From contig CAJTGF010000002.1 of NCBI GenBank assembly GCA_910575585.1, positions 147,794-211,793 of the forward strand: a stretch of 64,000 nt of DNA. The letters are read 5' to 3'. The DNA comes from Clostridiaceae bacterium (lineage in GTDB: Bacteria > Bacillota > Clostridia > Lachnospirales > Lachnospiraceae). The number at the start of each line of letters is the position of its first letter. Positions within the stretch are counted from its first letter, which is position 1. A model generated the notes under the pieces. That model saw nothing but the letters and a program-made list of their open reading frames with translations, had not been told where the DNA came from and did no database searches. Shown here piece by piece: positions 24,600 through 33,286 of the stretch. Made by a program: the position numbers and the translations under genes.

Positions 24600-24869
24600 A
24601 TGGCACTGGCAACTTTAACCGCAAGGGTAGACGAAAAAGATAAGGCCAGCTTTGACACCTTCTGCTCCAATGTTGGCCTGAATACTTCTACCGCAATCAA
24701 CCTTTTTGTGAAAGCAGTTTTACGCGAAAACCGCATCCCGTTTGAGATCACCCAGACTACCGACCCATTTTTCTCCGAGGCGAACATGGCCTATGTGAAG
24801 AAATCCGTCCAGGAGCTGAGGGCCGGGAAAGGCACCGCCCATGAACTGATCGAGGTGGACGATGAGTGA
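24600..24869 (+). CDS. relB: RelB/DinJ-family antitoxin
   Basis: 89 residues. The N-terminal ribbon-helix-helix is clear: TLTARVDEKDKASFDTFCSN and GLNTSTAINLFVKAVLRENR with the FEIT motif after it. The C-terminal part (YVKKSVQELRAGKGTAHELI) is the typical toxin-wrapping tail. The stop overlaps the start of the toxin gene. The toxin is truncated, so this antitoxin is probably an orphan that could still bind its own promoter. Confidence 0.92.
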   Translation: MALATLTARVDEKDKASFDTFCSNVGLNTSTAINLFVKAVLRENRIPFEITQTTDPFFSEANMAYVKKSVQELRAGKGTAHELIEVDDE

Positions 24870-24999
24870 AAAAATATGGTCGGATGATGCCTGGGAGGAC
24901 TACCTCTACTGGCAGACGCAGGATAAAAAAACACTAAAGCGAATCAACCAGCTCATTCAGGATATCGAGCGGAACGGCTGTATGCACCATTCCGGCTGA
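24862..24999 (+). pseudogene. yoeB: YoeB-family toxin, C-terminal half lost
   Basis: 45 residues: MSEKIWSDDAWEDYLYWQTQ then DKKTLKRINQLIQDIERNG, an exact YoeB N-terminus. After ERNG the family sequence (normally KPEPLKG...WSRRI) stops and six foreign residues lead to TGA. The missing part contains the catalytic His and Tyr of the RNase fold, so it should be inactive. The breakpoint, about 24,977, joins the 3' end of an unrelated gene on the opposite strand. Confidence 0.85.
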
Positions 25000-25241
25000 A
25001 GCTTCACCGCGCCGGAACCTGTGGGAACACCGTCCTTCACGCTCTCCATGTATTCCCTTATGGTCTCAATATTATCCCTTTCCTTATCATTAAACACTCC
25101 TTCATCAAATTGATCCGGCTCCACAATCCCATAATACCAGGATTTCCCATCAAAATAATCCTGTAGAATCTTATCTTTAAACTTCCGTCCATGACGGGCA
25201 TAGATCTCATTTAACGCCAGCCGCGCCTCCTGATAAGTCAT
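24978..25241 (-). pseudogene. YARHG-domain protein, fragment
   Basis: The minus-strand frame reads MTYQEARLALNEIYARHGRK, then FKDKILQDYFDGKSWYYGIV. This is the YARHG domain, an extracellular module often found at the end of lipoproteins in Firmicutes. The frame runs past the domain and into antisense yoeB at about 24,977, so the natural C-terminus is lost. The N-terminal signal region is also absent; the start overlaps the stop of a broken lipoprotein remnant. Confidence 0.7.
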
Positions 25242-25566
25242 TCGATCGAAACAATATCTTCCTTAACATTGTTGATCGCTCTTGTCATCTTTATTGAACC
25301 GGTATATTCCCCCACACTACAATAATATCATCGTTAAGGATACGCAAATCTTTATTTACCCGGTCATCTTCGATATAGTATTCCTCATCCGTATACCATC
25401 CATCACCGTTGGAATCACTATAACATCTCAATCCATTCTCCATGACCTGGGCAACTTCAAGATAAACAAATACGTTAGTCCCTTTATACTTTTCTTCATA
25501 TCGAAAAAACTCCCGATAATCCATATACTGGCACTGGGTTTTATAAGCTTCCCTTAAATTTCTTCT
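25238..25566 (-). pseudogene. Remnant of a small secreted/lipoprotein, frameshifted and 5'-truncated
   Basis: Residues YKGTNVFVYLEVAQVMENGL and RCYSDSNGDGWYTDEEYYIE are followed by DDRVNKDLRILNDDIIVVWG, after which the frame ends quickly at NIPVQ. Reading one base over at the G run near 25,310 restores EYTGSIKMTRAINNVKEDIV, the expected continuation in this family, down to TGA 25238-25240. So one base has been lost from a G tract. Upstream the frame has no start before a TAA at about 25,567. Confidence 0.65.
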
Positions 25567-25647
25567 TTAAGATTATCACAATGGATTCCCAATAGCAAGT
25601 CACTGTTGATCCATACTTTTTCTTATAAAGCCGCTCTGGTTATTGCG

Positions 25648-25688
25648 CAAAAAACCCCCAGATCAAAATCAACAATCTGGGGATTTTG
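25648..25688 (-). terminator. Terminator behind the small membrane protein gene
   Basis: CCCCAGAT and ATCTGGGG form a perfect 8-bp stem. On the minus strand it is followed by GTTTTTTG, on the plus strand by ATTTTG, so it may act in both directions. Confidence 0.75.
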
Positions 25689-25796
25689 TTGTACAATATT
25701 ACCTTTTCCTGTCTAACCAAAATAAGCGCCTGCCATAAACACAACCTCTATTTACACCAGACGCCGGCTCATGCCTGAGCGTGCGAAAAGCTCCCT

Positions 25797-25937
25797 CTAA
25801 CAGCGGCAAAACAGATGATATCCCACTGTCATAAGCCCGATGATAAAGATCAGCAATGCCAATGTGGTGGGGATCAGCACTTTGATGGCCATCCCCACCC
25901 CAACGCAAAAAAGAATCAGGCCGCATAGTCGTCTCAT
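25797..25937 (-). CDS. Small membrane protein, 46 residues
   Basis: MRRLCGLILFCVGVGMAIKV then LIPTTLALLIFIIGLMTVGY, ending HLFCRC: two closely spaced hydrophobic segments and a cysteine-containing tail. I recall near-identical short proteins in many Clostridia but no function. GGCAGGG lies upstream of ATG 25937; a longer in-frame start at 26009 has no ribosome site. The region 25,938-26,217 upstream shows no gene. Confidence 0.7.
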   Translation of the reverse strand: MRRLCGLILFCVGVGMAIKVLIPTTLALLIFIIGLMTVGYHLFCRC

Positions 25938-26217
25938 AAAAATCCCTGCCTTTAAAATACTCGGTACCGCAGACCTGTGCTTCCGGTTAAAACCGATCCG
26001 TCCGCGCATCCGCCAAACGTTCCTACACTTTATCCTATGCGCCTGGGCCTGTCCCTATGCCAAGTCTCCCGCCTTTCCTCACAGCCTGCATCTTTCACTC
26101 CTGAAGCATGCGAAAATTCATTTCCATCATCTGCACGCCCCGATCTGGTGCTCTTTCAGGCCCGATCTTCCGCAGACTATGACGCATGTCTGACAGAAAG
26201 CAATTTCCAGACACGTT

Positions 26218-26640
26218 CTAATCCGCTCTCCCGGCCATCTCCTCCGCAGCCTTCACCGCGTCGGCCGAAAACGGCTCTCCCACATGCACCTTCCCTCCCG
26301 TAAACCGGTTCACAAGGTCCGGCACCATGTCAAGCATCTTATTGACCGTATTCTGATTCTTTATATTCACCAGCCTGGTACTGCCGTTTTGGATCACCAG
26401 GACCGCGCTGGGGCTTAACTTGGCGCTCATGCCTCCGGCCCCTTTATTCTTAGCGTTTTCCGCAAATGTGCCGGCAGCCATACCGCAGGTCACATCCATC
26501 AGCGGAAGGATTATGGCGTCGTCCACGCGGACCGCGTCCCCCACCACCGTCTTTGTGGCCACCAGATGGTCCATTCCCTGAAACAGCGCCTCCACTGCCG
26601 CCGAAAACCCGCTCTGGCCTCCTGTCTTAATCTCTGCCAT
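26218..26640 (-). CDS. gerW: GerW/YtfJ-family sporulation protein
   Basis: 140 residues. The family pattern is visible: VGDAVRVDDAIILPLMDVTC followed by a glycine-rich patch (GMAAGTFAENAKNKGAGG) and SPSAVLVIQNGSTRLVNI. In Bacillus subtilis YtfJ/GerW is made in the forespore and is needed for germination with certain nutrients. It follows a DUF2953 (YtfI-like) gene by two bases, the same pair as in Bacillus, which supports the assignment. Confidence 0.93.
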   Translation of the reverse strand: MAEIKTGGQSGFSAAVEALFQGMDHLVATKTVVGDAVRVDDAIILPLMDVTCGMAAGTFAENAKNKGAGGMSAKLSPSAVLVIQNGSTRLVNIKNQNTVNKMLDMVPDLVNRFTGGKVHVGEPFSADAVKAAEEMAGRAD

Positions 26641-26642
26641 CC

Positions 26643-27764
26643 TTATTTTCCTCCATTCTTAAGAAAGCCCCACAACAGCCTTCTGAAATTTTTATTTAAT
26701 AAGACCCGAACGCACCGGGCTCCCAGAACACCTGCCTGCACCCGGCCTTTCAGGCTCCCTTCCGCTTCCAGGATCTTTTGATCAAACATAGGCACGATCT
26801 CAACCTTGTCCCCGTAACAGGCATAGACCACGCTTAAGCCGGATAACACCTTCCCCGTAACAGCCGGATCCTCAAATCCGAAAACCACCTTTCCCCGGAC
26901 CTTTCTCGGAAGAACGTGGCGGATCATGGCCTTTACCTGGCGAAGGATCACCCGGATGGTCTTTTGATTGCTCTCGTCATTCCAAAATGCCCAAGCCTTC
27001 TCTTTGTACTCTTTTATCCTGGACCAGGCATTTTTCGCGGAAGCTGCCGCCCTCTTTGCCTTCTCTCCCAGCCCTTTTGAACGATCGTCTCCATCCTCCT
27101 GCCCGTCAAACATATCCTCATCCCGGCGGCAGCGTTTCTTTCCCCTTTTTCTGCCCTTCCTGGTTCCTCTCCCCGCTCCATCTTCTGTTGTAGGTTCCTC
27201 TTCCTCAGACTGCGGCCAAAACTCCTCCTCTTCCTCCAGCGCTTCGTCCTGCCAGATCTTAGGGTCCCTGCCTTCCGCTTTTACACCAGCAGGCTGTGAA
27301 ACAGTTTCTCCCCGTTCTTCCTTTTCGCCGGTTTCTGCTGCCGTCTCCCATGCCGGCATGTCCTGGGACCCGGCATTACTATCCCGCCATCCTTCCTCAT
27401 CCGTCTCCACAAAGTCCACTCCCAGCTCTTTCCCGGCCAGATCAAGGGCCTGACAGGCTCCATCCTCCAGGCTGTCTTCCACCTGCTGCCTAAGGCGGGA
27501 TTTGTCCTCTTTCTTCTGAAACACCCGCTTTCCCAGCACCCGCACCGTCATATCCAGCCCGTCCTCATATGTAGCCTTCACCCGCAGGGCGCTTAGAAGC
27601 CAGGTAAGCTTCACCGTACCCTGTATCCTGCCGTAATAAGAGCCGGACACGCTGTACCGGACAGGCGCCAGGAGCACCAGAAGAAGGACCGCAAACACCA
27701 GCCCCAGCACCGCCAGTATCACAATCCCTATGATCTTCAATATCATCAATAGAATCGGAAGCAT
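26643..27764 (-). CDS. ytfI: DUF2953 protein, YtfI-like sporulation protein
   Basis: 373 residues from ATG 27764. A membrane helix at about residues 4-32 (IIGIVILAVLGLVFAVLLLV) leads to the DUF2953 start LAPVRYSVSGSYYGRIQGTV and the C-terminal half VLPRKVRGKVVFGFEDPAVT. Between them is a long acidic then basic low-complexity insert (residues ~115-220, with EEEEEFWPQSEEEEPTTED and RKGRKRGKKRCRR). It immediately precedes gerW. It probably acts at a spore membrane; the molecular role is unknown. Confidence 0.85.
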   Translation of the reverse strand: MLPILLMILKIIGIVILAVLGLVFAVLLLVLLAPVRYSVSGSYYGRIQGTVKLTWLLSALRVKATYEDGLDMTVRVLGKRVFQKKEDKSRLRQQVEDSLEDGACQALDLAGKELGVDFVETDEEGWRDSNAGSQDMPAWETAAETGEKEERGETVSQPAGVKAEGRDPKIWQDEALEEEEEFWPQSEEEEPTTEDGAGRGTRKGRKRGKKRCRRDEDMFDGQEDGDDRSKGLGEKAKRAAASAKNAWSRIKEYKEKAWAFWNDESNQKTIRVILRQVKAMIRHVLPRKVRGKVVFGFEDPAVTGKVLSGLSVVYACYGDKVEIVPMFDQKILEAEGSLKGRVQAGVLGARCVRVLLNKNFRRLLWGFLKNGGK

Positions 27765-27768
27765 CTGA

Positions 27769-28092
27769 TCACACCCTATTGCCCCTTTCCGCCAGAAATT
27801 CGTCAAGACAGAAACCGCCTGTCAGCCTGTACATATCGCCTGCAATGGTCCCTGCCAGCCTTAAAGCCTCCTGATACCCCAGGGCAATGCCCAGGATGGA
27901 AAACTCTTTCTCCCGAAACTGCCCCAAAAGAAGCATATACCCGGGATAAATGTCAAGGATATTATTCCCGTTTGACGGGGGAGTAATCACGTAGATCCCC
28001 GGGCGGTACGTCTTTTCCCGAATACTCTGGATAATGGACGCCCGGTGTTTCTTCGCCTTCTCTCCCACGTAAAGATGTCTATACCAGAACAT
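27769..28092 (-). CDS. Conserved hypothetical protein, 107 residues
   Basis: The sequence MFWYRHLYVGEKAKKHRASI then ITPPSNGNNILDIYPGYMLL and ILGIALGYQEALRLAGTIAG shows no motif I recognise. It overlaps the stop of the 435-residue gene upstream by 14 bases and ends just before the ytfI start, so it belongs to the same transcript as ytfI-gerW. A sporulation-linked role is guilt by association only. Confidence 0.75.
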   Translation of the reverse strand: MFWYRHLYVGEKAKKHRASIIQSIREKTYRPGIYVITPPSNGNNILDIYPGYMLLLGQFREKEFSILGIALGYQEALRLAGTIAGDMYRLTGGFCLDEFLAERGNRV

Positions 28093-29386
28093 GCTCTATC
28101 AACCTCTGCTCCCTTAAGGACTGCTCTAAAAGCTCCATAGACGCCTCCCGCTCCGCAAAATCCACGCAGCTTTCCAGTCCATTTACCAAATACTCCCGCA
28201 CCTGACTGCTGTTGGTAAACACCATAGGAAGGCTGGAGATCACCTTGGCCATCACCGCCCGGACCACGTGCTTGGGGTGCTGGGCAAACATGCCGTCCAA
28301 CTGCTGACACAGCTTCCTGGCCTCTTCGTCGATCCACTGCCTGTCCGCCGCATCCTCACACACCGGCTCAGGATCAACCGGCATAAAAAAGCTTCCCGAC
28401 ACCAGACGCTCCACCTTGTCCAGAACGTCGTCCTGATACTGGCCTCCTGCCATGACCAGATCCATGGTTGACTCCTGGATGCCCTCCATGTTAGTCAGGA
28501 TCTCCTCCCTAAGGAGAGATCTGTCCCCTTGCTTTAACGCGTCCAGGATCATTTCCGCGCTTTCGCGAAATGCCGCGTCCTCCGCGGCGTCCATTATCCG
28601 CTCTCTGGCTGTCAAAAACAGCGCATAAAGGTTATTGACCATCTGCTCCACAGCCAGAGAGCGATCCGTCTTCTCTGTCAAAATCCTGCTGCCTCGTCCC
28701 AAAGCGTCGACGCATCTGTCAAACCCTCCCTTGTCAAGGTTCTTATAGTCCGCCCTACGGAGACATTCCAGCAGCCCGTACAGCTCCTCCTCCTGCTCCA
28801 TGTCCTCTGGAAGCAAAAGCATCACCGAGCTTTTCAGCCTGTCCAGATACCCTTCCACACTGCCTCGGTCAAGCCCTACATAGGAAGTAAGCCGCTCCAT
28901 GACCATGGCATAAAACTTTTTTCTGGTAAAGCGCACCGGAAGCTGGGCCACAAGTTCCCGCAGCCAGGCGTTTTGCTGGGCCGGCTCCTTCATGGAAGCC
29001 ATGGTCTCCACCAGGGCCTGGGCCAGTTCCTGCGGAGTGTACTCCAAAGCCTCCAGAGTCACAAACCGCCGCTCCATCCGGTTTAACACATACTCATAGA
29101 TCTGGAAGCAGTCGGAAAACGCCGTCAGCCGCTCCATCTTTTTGATCAGCCCCTCCCGCAGGGCCTTCAGCTGCCCAAAGGCATCCTCTGTGTCGGACCC
29201 ATCCCTGTTTTCAAGAAACATCCGAAAGATCCTGGCCAAAGCCTGCCCCGCGGCATCCTCATAACCGGAAAGATCCGCCTCTTTCTCCAGCCGCTCCTCA
29301 CAGTAGAGCCACAGCTGCAGCACCAAACCGGAAAAACAGTACCGGTATGCCGCTGATATCCGTTTCTTTCTTGTCCTGGTATCCAA
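28079..29386 (-). CDS. Hypothetical protein, 435 residues, helical
   Basis: A soluble, almost all-helical protein (for example LARIFRMFLENRDGSDTED and YVLNRMERRFVTLEALEYTP), with no membrane segment and no known domain to my eye. Acidic and rich in Leu, Glu and Met. It begins a tightly packed string (this gene, 107-residue protein, ytfI, gerW) downstream of cinA, separated from cinA by 87 bases. No function is proposed. Confidence 0.75.
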   Translation of the reverse strand: MDTRTRKKRISAAYRYCFSGLVLQLWLYCEERLEKEADLSGYEDAAGQALARIFRMFLENRDGSDTEDAFGQLKALREGLIKKMERLTAFSDCFQIYEYVLNRMERRFVTLEALEYTPQELAQALVETMASMKEPAQQNAWLRELVAQLPVRFTRKKFYAMVMERLTSYVGLDRGSVEGYLDRLKSSVMLLLPEDMEQEEELYGLLECLRRADYKNLDKGGFDRCVDALGRGSRILTEKTDRSLAVEQMVNNLYALFLTARERIMDAAEDAAFRESAEMILDALKQGDRSLLREEILTNMEGIQESTMDLVMAGGQYQDDVLDKVERLVSGSFFMPVDPEPVCEDAADRQWIDEEARKLCQQLDGMFAQHPKHVVRAVMAKVISSLPMVFTNSSQVREYLVNGLESCVDFAEREASMELLEQSLREQRLIEHVLV

Positions 29387-29473
29387 ATCCCTACCCCCTT
29401 GTCAAATAAATGCATGCCTTTTCGCGTCTCCCACAGCAAACGCCGCCGGTCCACGCTGCCCATCCGCCAAACC

Positions 29474-30721
29474 CTACTGGCAGTTTTCCAGAATCGTCCG
29501 CCTTACCAGATCCAGCGCGCGCACGGCGGCATGCTCCCGCACCTTATGGCGGTTTCCCTTAAACTGATACTTCTCCACCGCCACCTGATCCTTAAAACAG
29601 CAGGCCATGTACACCAGCCCCACCGGCTTTTCCTCCGTGCCGCCGTCAGGCCCCGCGATCCCCGTAATGGATACGCAGATATCCGAGTCCGTGGCAAACG
29701 CGCCGCCGATGGCCATCTCCCTGGCCGTCTCCCTGCTGACCGCCCCGTACTTTTTCAGGGTGCTCTTGCTCACATCCAAATGCTTTCTCTTTGCCTTGTT
29801 GGAATAAGTGACAAATCCTTCCTTGAACACGTCCGACGCGCCGGCCACATTAACGATGCGGGCCGCCAAAAGCCCTCCCGTACACGACTCCGCCGTGGCT
29901 ACGGTCAGCTCATGCTTTTTCAAAAGCCGCACCAAGGCTGTCTCCAGGTCCTCCTCCTCCCTGACGGAATACACGGCCCTGCCTAACCGCTTTTTGATCT
30001 CCTTTACCACCGGCTTTATAAGCTTTTCCGCCGCTTCCTCATCCAAAGCCGACGCTGTCACCCGCACATGGACCTCCCCGGTCTTGGCGTAGGTGGCAAT
30101 GGTGGGATTGGTCTGGCTGTCGATCAGATCAAGAAGCGCATCCTCCACCTGGCTCTCCCCCATGCCGCAGATCTTCACCATCCTGGATAGGAGAAATCCC
30201 GGTTTCAGCTTTCGAAGGTAAGGCTCCACCTGGCCGTTAAAAAGAGGGATCATCTCCCCCGGAGGCCCCGGCAGCAGAATCAGGCGCTTTTCGTCCTTCT
30301 CCATAATCAATCCCGGCGCCGTGCCGTTGTCATTGTCAAGGACCAAAGCCCCCTGAGGCACCATGGCCTGCTTCCAGTTATTCTTTGGAATGTCTTTATA
30401 AATACTGTTCCTGAAAAATTCCTCAATCCGCTTTCTGGTATGCCCATCCTCCACCAGAGCGCATCCAAATACCTCCGCGCAGGTCTCCTTGGTCAAATCA
30501 TCCTCGGTAGGCCCAAGCCCTCCTGTAAGAATCACCATATCCGACCTGGATAACGCCGTTTCCACCGCGCTCTTTAACCGCTGCCCATTGTCCCCAACTA
30601 CGGTCTGGCTGTACATGGACAGTCCCAGGCACGCGCACTTTTCAGCCAGAAACCGGGCGTTGGTATTGACAATGCTGCCGAGAAGAAGTTCCGTTCCCAC
30701 GCTTAACAGTTCCACAACCAT
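29474..30721 (-). CDS. cinA: CinA family protein (competence/damage-inducible; nicotinamide-nucleotide amidase domain)
   Basis: 415 residues. The N-terminal MoCF-like domain shows VGTELLLGSIVNTNARFLAE and LTGGLGPTEDDLTKETCAEV. The C-terminal PncC-like domain shows TVATAESCTGGLLAARIVNV with the catalytic Ser-type signature, and GIAGPDGGTEEKPVGLVYMA. The family hydrolyses ADP-ribose-type compounds and deamidates NMN in pyridine nucleotide recycling. It follows pgsA by one base, a familiar cinA-pgsA arrangement in Firmicutes. Confidence 0.96.
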   Translation of the reverse strand: MVVELLSVGTELLLGSIVNTNARFLAEKCACLGLSMYSQTVVGDNGQRLKSAVETALSRSDMVILTGGLGPTEDDLTKETCAEVFGCALVEDGHTRKRIEEFFRNSIYKDIPKNNWKQAMVPQGALVLDNDNGTAPGLIMEKDEKRLILLPGPPGEMIPLFNGQVEPYLRKLKPGFLLSRMVKICGMGESQVEDALLDLIDSQTNPTIATYAKTGEVHVRVTASALDEEAAEKLIKPVVKEIKKRLGRAVYSVREEEDLETALVRLLKKHELTVATAESCTGGLLAARIVNVAGASDVFKEGFVTYSNKAKRKHLDVSKSTLKKYGAVSRETAREMAIGGAFATDSDICVSITGIAGPDGGTEEKPVGLVYMACCFKDQVAVEKYQFKGNRHKVREHAAVRALDLVRRTILENCQ

Positions 30722-30722
30722 G

Positions 30723-31268
30723 TCACATACTCCCTTCCGTCAAAACCTTGTGATTTTTCTTGATGTAATCCATCAGGGACACCACGGTCAGGACCACGGC
30801 GGCCCACAAAAAGATATCCGTCACTACAGACAGCGCATCAATCTTCACGATCAGCAAGACCACGGCGATCATCTGGAAAACGGTCTTAAACTTCCCCCAG
30901 TAGCTGGCCGCGATGACCACGCCGTTGTCCGACGCCACCAGCCGAAAACCGCTGATGATAAACTCCCGGCTGATGATGACAATGACCATCCAGGCCGGTA
31001 TGTCATCCAATTCAATAAGGCAGATCAGGGCGGCGCACACTAAAAGCTTGTCCGCCAGAGGATCCATAAATTTTCCGAAATTAGTCACCAGGTTATACTT
31101 CCTGGCGATCTTGCCGTCCAGAAGGTCCGTTAAGCTGGCCGCGATAAAGATCCCCGCGGCCACATACCGCAGCGTCATATTCTCCCCTTTGTCCCACAAA
31201 AGGGCGGCCACAAAAAACGGGATCAAAAGCACTCTAAGAACGGTCAGTTTATTTGGCAGATTCATCAT
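30723..31268 (-). CDS. pgsA: CDP-diacylglycerol-glycerol-3-phosphate 3-phosphatidyltransferase
   Basis: 181 residues, integral membrane. The CDP-alcohol phosphotransferase motif is complete: DLLDGKIARKYNLVTNFGKF then MDPLADK (D-x2-D-G-x2-A-R-x8-G-x3-D-x3-D). The enzyme makes phosphatidylglycerol phosphate, the committed step to phosphatidylglycerol and cardiolipin. The start overlaps the rimO stop by 20 bases, and cinA follows at once, so rimO-pgsA-cinA is one transcript. Confidence 0.96.
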   Translation of the reverse strand: MMNLPNKLTVLRVLLIPFFVAALLWDKGENMTLRYVAAGIFIAASLTDLLDGKIARKYNLVTNFGKFMDPLADKLLVCAALICLIELDDIPAWMVIVIISREFIISGFRLVASDNGVVIAASYWGKFKTVFQMIAVVLLIVKIDALSVVTDIFLWAAVVLTVVSLMDYIKKNHKVLTEGSM

Positions 31269-32586
31269 ATATCTCTCCTATCAAATCATATTCCAGAGCC
31301 CCGGTCACCTGGACCTTTACAAAGTCTCCGGACATCAGCGTTTCATCCGTATTCACAAACACCAGCCCGTCCACAGATGGGGCGTCCATGTAGGTACGGC
31401 CCACATACACATTCTCATCGGCAACCTTGCCCTCAATAAGAACCTCCAGGACGCGGCCTTCCATGGCCTTTGACCCTTCTAGGGAAATGTCCTGCTGCAG
31501 CTCCATCAGCTCCTGCCTGCGGCTTTCCTTCACCTCATCCTCCACCTGGTCCTCAAACCCGGCAGCCGGCGTGTCCTCCTCCTGGGAGTAGGCAAACACC
31601 CCAAGGCGTTCAAACTCCATCTCATTTACAAAATCCATCAGTATCTCATGGTCCTCTTTTGTCTCCCCGGGAAAGCCGGAGATCAGGGTGGTGCGAAGGA
31701 CAATGTCCGGGATCTCCCTGCGCAGAAGACCGATGATCTCTTTTAACTGCCTCTGGTTCGTTCTCCTCCCCATCCGCTTTAAGATCCTGTCGCTGGCATG
31801 CTGGATGGGGATATCCAGATAGTGGCACACCTTTGGCTCGGTCTTCACTGCCTGGATCAGCTCCATGGTGATCTCCTCGGGATAGCAGTACAAGATCCGT
31901 ATCCACTGGATGCCGCCAACGCCGCAAAGCTCATGGAGCAGCTTTGGAAGCATCTTCTCCCCGTACAGATCCACTCCGTAAACCGTGGTCTCCTGGGCCA
32001 CCAGGATCAGCTCCCGCACTCCGGCTTTAGCCAATTCCCCGGCCTCCTCCACCAGTTCTTCCATGGGAACGCTCCGATATCGCCCCCGGACCTTTGGGAT
32101 CACGCAGTACGCGCAGTGTTTGTCGCACCCTTCGGCGATCTTTAAAAACGCGTAGTGGCCTCCTGTGGTGACGATCCTGGAAGCCTTTGTCCCGCAAAGG
32201 CGGTCCACATCCGCAAAACACATCTCCTTTTTCCCTTCAAGGGTCTCCCTTATGACCCGGGCGATCTCGTCATACGCCGTGGTGCCCACACAGGCATCCA
32301 CCTCCGGCATCTCCTCCATGATCTCGGTCCGGTATCTCTGGGCCAGGCACCCGGCCACGATCAGCGCCCGGCAGTTTCCGGACTCCTTTAACTGCCCCAA
32401 CTCCAAAATGGTGTTGATGCTCTCCTCCTTGGCGTCGCCGATAAAACAGCAGGTGTTCACCAGAATGATATCCGCCTCCGTCTCGTCATCCGTAAACGTG
32501 TATCCTTCCGCCCTTAAGATCCCCAGCATCTTCTCCGTATCCACCAGATTCTTATCGCAGCCAAGCGAAACACAAAGTATCTTCAT
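31249..32586 (-). CDS. rimO: Ribosomal protein S12 methylthiotransferase
   Basis: 445 residues with the three parts of RimO: UPF0004 domain with cluster cysteines (SLGCDKNLVDTEKML, NTCCFIGDAKEES, GCLAQRY), radical SAM domain with GCDKHCAYCVIPKVRGRYRS (C-x3-C-x2-C), and a C-terminal TRAM domain (GRVLEVLIEGKVADENVYVG). It adds a methylthio group to an Asp of ribosomal protein S12 using two [4Fe-4S] clusters. SLGCDKN rather than TLGC.VN separates it from MiaB. Confidence 0.97.
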   Translation of the reverse strand: MKILCVSLGCDKNLVDTEKMLGILRAEGYTFTDDETEADIILVNTCCFIGDAKEESINTILELGQLKESGNCRALIVAGCLAQRYRTEIMEEMPEVDACVGTTAYDEIARVIRETLEGKKEMCFADVDRLCGTKASRIVTTGGHYAFLKIAEGCDKHCAYCVIPKVRGRYRSVPMEELVEEAGELAKAGVRELILVAQETTVYGVDLYGEKMLPKLLHELCGVGGIQWIRILYCYPEEITMELIQAVKTEPKVCHYLDIPIQHASDRILKRMGRRTNQRQLKEIIGLLRREIPDIVLRTTLISGFPGETKEDHEILMDFVNEMEFERLGVFAYSQEEDTPAAGFEDQVEDEVKESRRQELMELQQDISLEGSKAMEGRVLEVLIEGKVADENVYVGRTYMDAPSVDGLVFVNTDETLMSGDFVKVQVTGALEYDLIGEIYDESAK

Positions 32587-32677
32587 CTAATCTTATAATC
32601 TCCTTACATGTGGAACCGTTGCTATTGAACGCGTTCATAGTATCTGCCGCCTGCTTACCCTTTCCTCTCTCCTCTGC

Positions 32678-32716
32678 AAGAAAAGCCATCTCCTATCTGT
32701 TGAGACGGCTTCCTTC
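32678..32716 (-). terminator. Probable terminator downstream of rpoZ
   Basis: On the minus strand GCCGTCTC-AACAGATAG-GAGATGGC pairs over 8 bp with one G-U and is followed by TTTTC. The rest of 32,587-32,841 has no gene; a second inverted repeat (GCATCGCTGCA at ~32,733 and TGCAGCGACGC at ~32,784) sits nearer rpoZ. Confidence 0.5.
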
Positions 32717-32841
32717 CCAGAATGTGTAAAACGAATGCATCGCTGCACAAAGATCAAACACGATTTACTTCAGAATTCATGCAGCGACGCGCCAAGGCCT
32801 CATCCGCCGCGCTGCGGACAAACATCCAAAACAGTGAACCA

Positions 32842-33219
32842 TCAGGCTTTTACCGTCTCGTCCTCATCCTGGGATTCCTGGGCCATGGCCTCCTCGCCGA
32901 AAACCTCTGCCTCCACATCCCCAGGCGCCTGTCCGCCGTCCTCTCCAGATCCCTCCTGGATGGAAAGAGACTCCCCTTCCCCGGCGTCCTCCTCGCTTAA
33001 GATCTTCACCTTGGACTCGTACAGCTCCTCCACGGCCACGGACAGCGGTTTCTTGTTATAAGCGTGAGGCACCATAGGCTCCTCCCCCGCGATCAGCTGC
33101 CTGGCCCTCTTGGCTGTGGCGATGACGATGGAATAGCGGCTCTGCACCACCGGTTCCTCCCCCGGCTCCACGCCGCTGTTTACTGCATTGATCAAATCTG
33201 TGTATGACGGATGTAACAT
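32842..33219 (-). CDS. rpoZ: DNA-directed RNA polymerase omega subunit
   Basis: 125 residues. The omega fold is seen in MLHPSYTDLINAVNSGVEPG and RYSIVIATAKRARQLIAGEE with KKPLSVAVEELYESKVKIL. Omega binds beta-prime and helps RNA polymerase assembly. The last ~45 residues are an acidic low-complexity tail (GESLSIQEGSGEDGGQAPGD) that is longer than in most omegas; such tails occur in Lachnospiraceae. It follows gmk by 67 bases, in the common gmk-rpoZ order. Confidence 0.93.
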   Translation of the reverse strand: MLHPSYTDLINAVNSGVEPGEEPVVQSRYSIVIATAKRARQLIAGEEPMVPHAYNKKPLSVAVEELYESKVKILSEEDAGEGESLSIQEGSGEDGGQAPGDVEAEVFGEEAMAQESQDEDETVKA

Positions 33220-33286
33220 ATATGGTCTCCTCGCTTTCTAAATTTCTCAGCAGCCGCCGGCCTTGCCGGCCCCAAATCCCCGGATC

